From: Proruminimicrobium sp964487915
Lineage (GTDB): Bacteria > Elusimicrobiota > Endomicrobiia > Endomicrobiales > Endomicrobiaceae
NCBI GenBank assembly: GCA_964487915.1
Contig: CAZASN010000002.1
Span: forward strand, 1 to 64,000
Direction: 5' to 3'
Length of the DNA stretch: 64,000 nt
A model generated the notes under the pieces. The model worked only from the letters and a program-made list of their open reading frames with translations, did not search any database and was not told the origin of the DNA. This document shows positions 62,615-64,000 of this stretch, piece by piece (positions within the stretch are counted from its first letter, which is position 1; the number at the start of each line of letters is the position of its first letter). Position numbers and translations under genes: made by a program.

Positions 62615-64000
62615 TTATCTTATTTCACTCAGAATATTTGGCATTTCTTTTATAAACTCTTCAAGCTGTTTGGTCTGTATTCGTATATTTTCAAGGAGTT
62701 CGCCGCGTTTTATTTGGTCTTCTGCTAATTCCGGGTCGGACAATTCGCCGGCCGCTTTATAAATAATTTCAAGGGCGTTCTTAATATCAAGCGTAACCGT
62801 ATTGAAAAGCATATTTTTGAAACGGACGGTTTCAAGTTCCGATTCATTTTTTATATTCTCTTCAGCAAGCATTGCGCCTTCAACTGCCAGAGCGGCCTGT
62901 TTGATAAATATTTCAAGTATGTGATAATTGTCAGGTTTCAAAAAATCTTTTGAATCGCCTGGAAAAATTCCAAGAATTCCGATCATATTGTTAGACGAAG
63001 AAAGCGGCATATAAAAACCGTCTGAACCGGACAGCGTATCCGTCCATCTGCCGGCGGTTTTGTTATTTTCTCTGACCCACTCGACCGTTTCCGTTTCTTT
63101 TGCGGCAAGATCTCTGGCGTTCGGCGTAGCCGTAAGAATTGACGTTTTCCCGCTTTTATCTATTGTAAAAACCACGGAAGGATATTTGAAAAAATCGTAC
63201 ACGTGCGAAATAAAAATCCTGAAAAGCTGGTCAGGCTTTGAAGATTTAGCCAAATCGCTTGTTAATGCATATAATACCTGCGTTCTCTGTTCGCGCAGCC
63301 TTATGGCAAAACTTTGGCGGCGGAGCCTGCCTGTCAGCGTTCCTATAAATAAACCGACTATAAGCATAACGGAAAAAGTTATTATATGTTCTTTATCCAT
63401 TACGGCAAAAGAATATTTCGGCTGCACGAAAAAAAACTCAAAACTTAAAACGCTCATAAGAGTTCCGATAACGGACATTCTTCTTCCGTATCTGAAAGCC
63501 AGCCACGAAATTCCGAGCAGAAAAATCATTATAAGATTTGCAAAAGTCAGATAAGACGAGAGCAAAATATTTGACGCGGTACATATTACGACGGTCACAA
63601 AAGTCCATCCGAGCCCTTCCCATGAAAAAGGATCAAGAGGCGGATATTTTGATTTAACTATATTTGCGCCCTGTTCGCCGCTTAAAAGATATAAGTCTAT
63701 TGCTCCGCATTTTCTGGCGAGCCTGTCTATAAGAGAACCGAAAAATCTTTCTCTTATGTTAGGTTTACCCGGTTTTCCCATAACTATCTTTGAAATATTT
63801 TTTGAACGGCAGTATGAAATTATTGTTTCGGCTATATCGTCTCCGCTGAGAGTTACGGTCTGCGCGCCGAGCTTTTCGGCAAAAGAAAACATTGAATCTA
63901 CGTTCCCTTTATTTTCAAATCTGTTGAAATGTGAAAAAGATTCGACGTAAGCCACCGTCCACTGGGCTCCCAAATCAACCGCTATCTGCTTTGCCGCGCG
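62615..64000 (-). CDS. KdpD-like K+ sensor without kinase domain (5' end outside window)
   Basis: At least 461 codons, open through the right edge (RAAKQIAVDLGAQWTVAYVE continues upstream of the TTG at 63973). Order: a Usp-like domain, four membrane helices of the KdpD DUF4118 module (about 100 to 190 of the visible part), a GAF domain, then a helical segment where HisKA should be. The expected SHDLRTPL reads TLDIKNAL, so the phospho-acceptor His is missing, and the protein ends about 60 residues later with no ATPase domain. It may be a sensor-only or KdpN-like form that controls a transporter or another kinase directly, or a truncated gene. Confidence 0.8.
   Translation of the reverse strand, partial: RAAKQIAVDLGAQWTVAYVESFSHFNRFENKGNVDSMFSFAEKLGAQTVTLSGDDIAETIISYCRSKNISKIVMGKPGKPNIRERFFGSLIDRLARKCGAIDLYLLSGEQGANIVKSKYPPLDPFSWEGLGWTFVTVVICTASNILLSSYLTFANLIMIFLLGISWLAFRYGRRMSVIGTLMSVLSFEFFFVQPKYSFAVMDKEHIITFSVMLIVGLFIGTLTGRLRRQSFAIRLREQRTQVLYALTSDLAKSSKPDQLFRIFISHVYDFFKYPSVVFTIDKSGKTSILTATPNARDLAAKETETVEWVRENNKTAGRWTDTLSGSDGFYMPLSSSNNMIGILGIFPGDSKDFLKPDNYHILEIFIKQAALAVEGAMLAEENIKNESELETVRFKNMLFNTVTLDIKNALEIIYKAAGELSDPELAEDQIKRGELLENIRIQTKQLEEFIKEMPNILSEIR

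Overview
The window is 64 kb of a moderately AT-rich bacterial chromosome. Almost every gene can be read, gaps are short, start codons usually carry an AGGAGG-like ribosome site, and many neighbours overlap by ATGA. The gene content (a GGGtGRT/NifU-like pair, CimA, CcdA, many TPR lipoproteins, SpoVG, an ArsR/ACR3 block, no respiratory complexes) suits an anaerobic, Gram-negative-type bacterium. My best guess is Elusimicrobiota, near Endomicrobium. That is inference from style and content, not a database match.

Layout. (1) 1-14.5 kb, minus strand: the start of tuf, then fusA with its own consensus promoter. Upstream lies a long operon, thiE-thiC-thrB-lysC, three TPR lipoproteins, cimA, a TPR protein and ilvD. 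It joins thiamine synthesis to threonine/lysine entry and the citramalate route to isoleucine. A rhodanese and the GGGtGRT plus NifU-like scaffold pair follow. (2) 14.6-24.9 kb: a large exported protein of unknown function, a divergent TMTC-like membrane protein, recG, a surface beta-barrel gene split by an A10 tract, a Gdt1 half-protein, hom, an aminotransferase and HU. (3) 25-32.1 kb, plus strand: an ankyrin protein, polA, coaE, a DUF4015 glycoside-hydrolase-like protein and an ECF sigma/anti-sigma pair. (4) 32.1-52.2 kb, minus strand: ccdA, nadA, two short SGNH-like proteins, thiM, a DUF1646 transporter, a Ca-type P-ATPase, and an array of five SGNH hydrolases with a tiny DUF5989 protein among them. 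The methionine/cysteine block metW-metX-cysK-metY and a SIMPL protein lie upstream on the same strand. (5) 52.3-55.7 kb, plus strand: a 721-residue TPR protein, ispE, spoVG and tRNA-Gln(TTG). (6) 55.7-58.2 kb: a strikingly AT-rich islet with a NACHT NTPase and a small HNH nuclease gene, under a promoter overlapped by a perfect palindrome. This is the best candidate for an undescribed (defence-like) system. (7) 58.3-64 kb, minus strand: a K+/H+ antiporter, an arsR-CDF-acr3-arsC operon with an operator over its promoter, and a KdpD-like sensor that lacks its kinase domain and runs off the right edge.

Genes working together: hom, lysC, thrB, metX, metY, cysK and metW cover much of aspartate-family and sulfur amino-acid synthesis; cimA and ilvD serve isoleucine; thiE, thiC and thiM serve thiamine. 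The other theme is cell-surface and periplasmic proteins of unknown role: TPR lipoproteins, SGNH arrays and the split barrel. I found no rRNA, CRISPR array, transposase or prophage.
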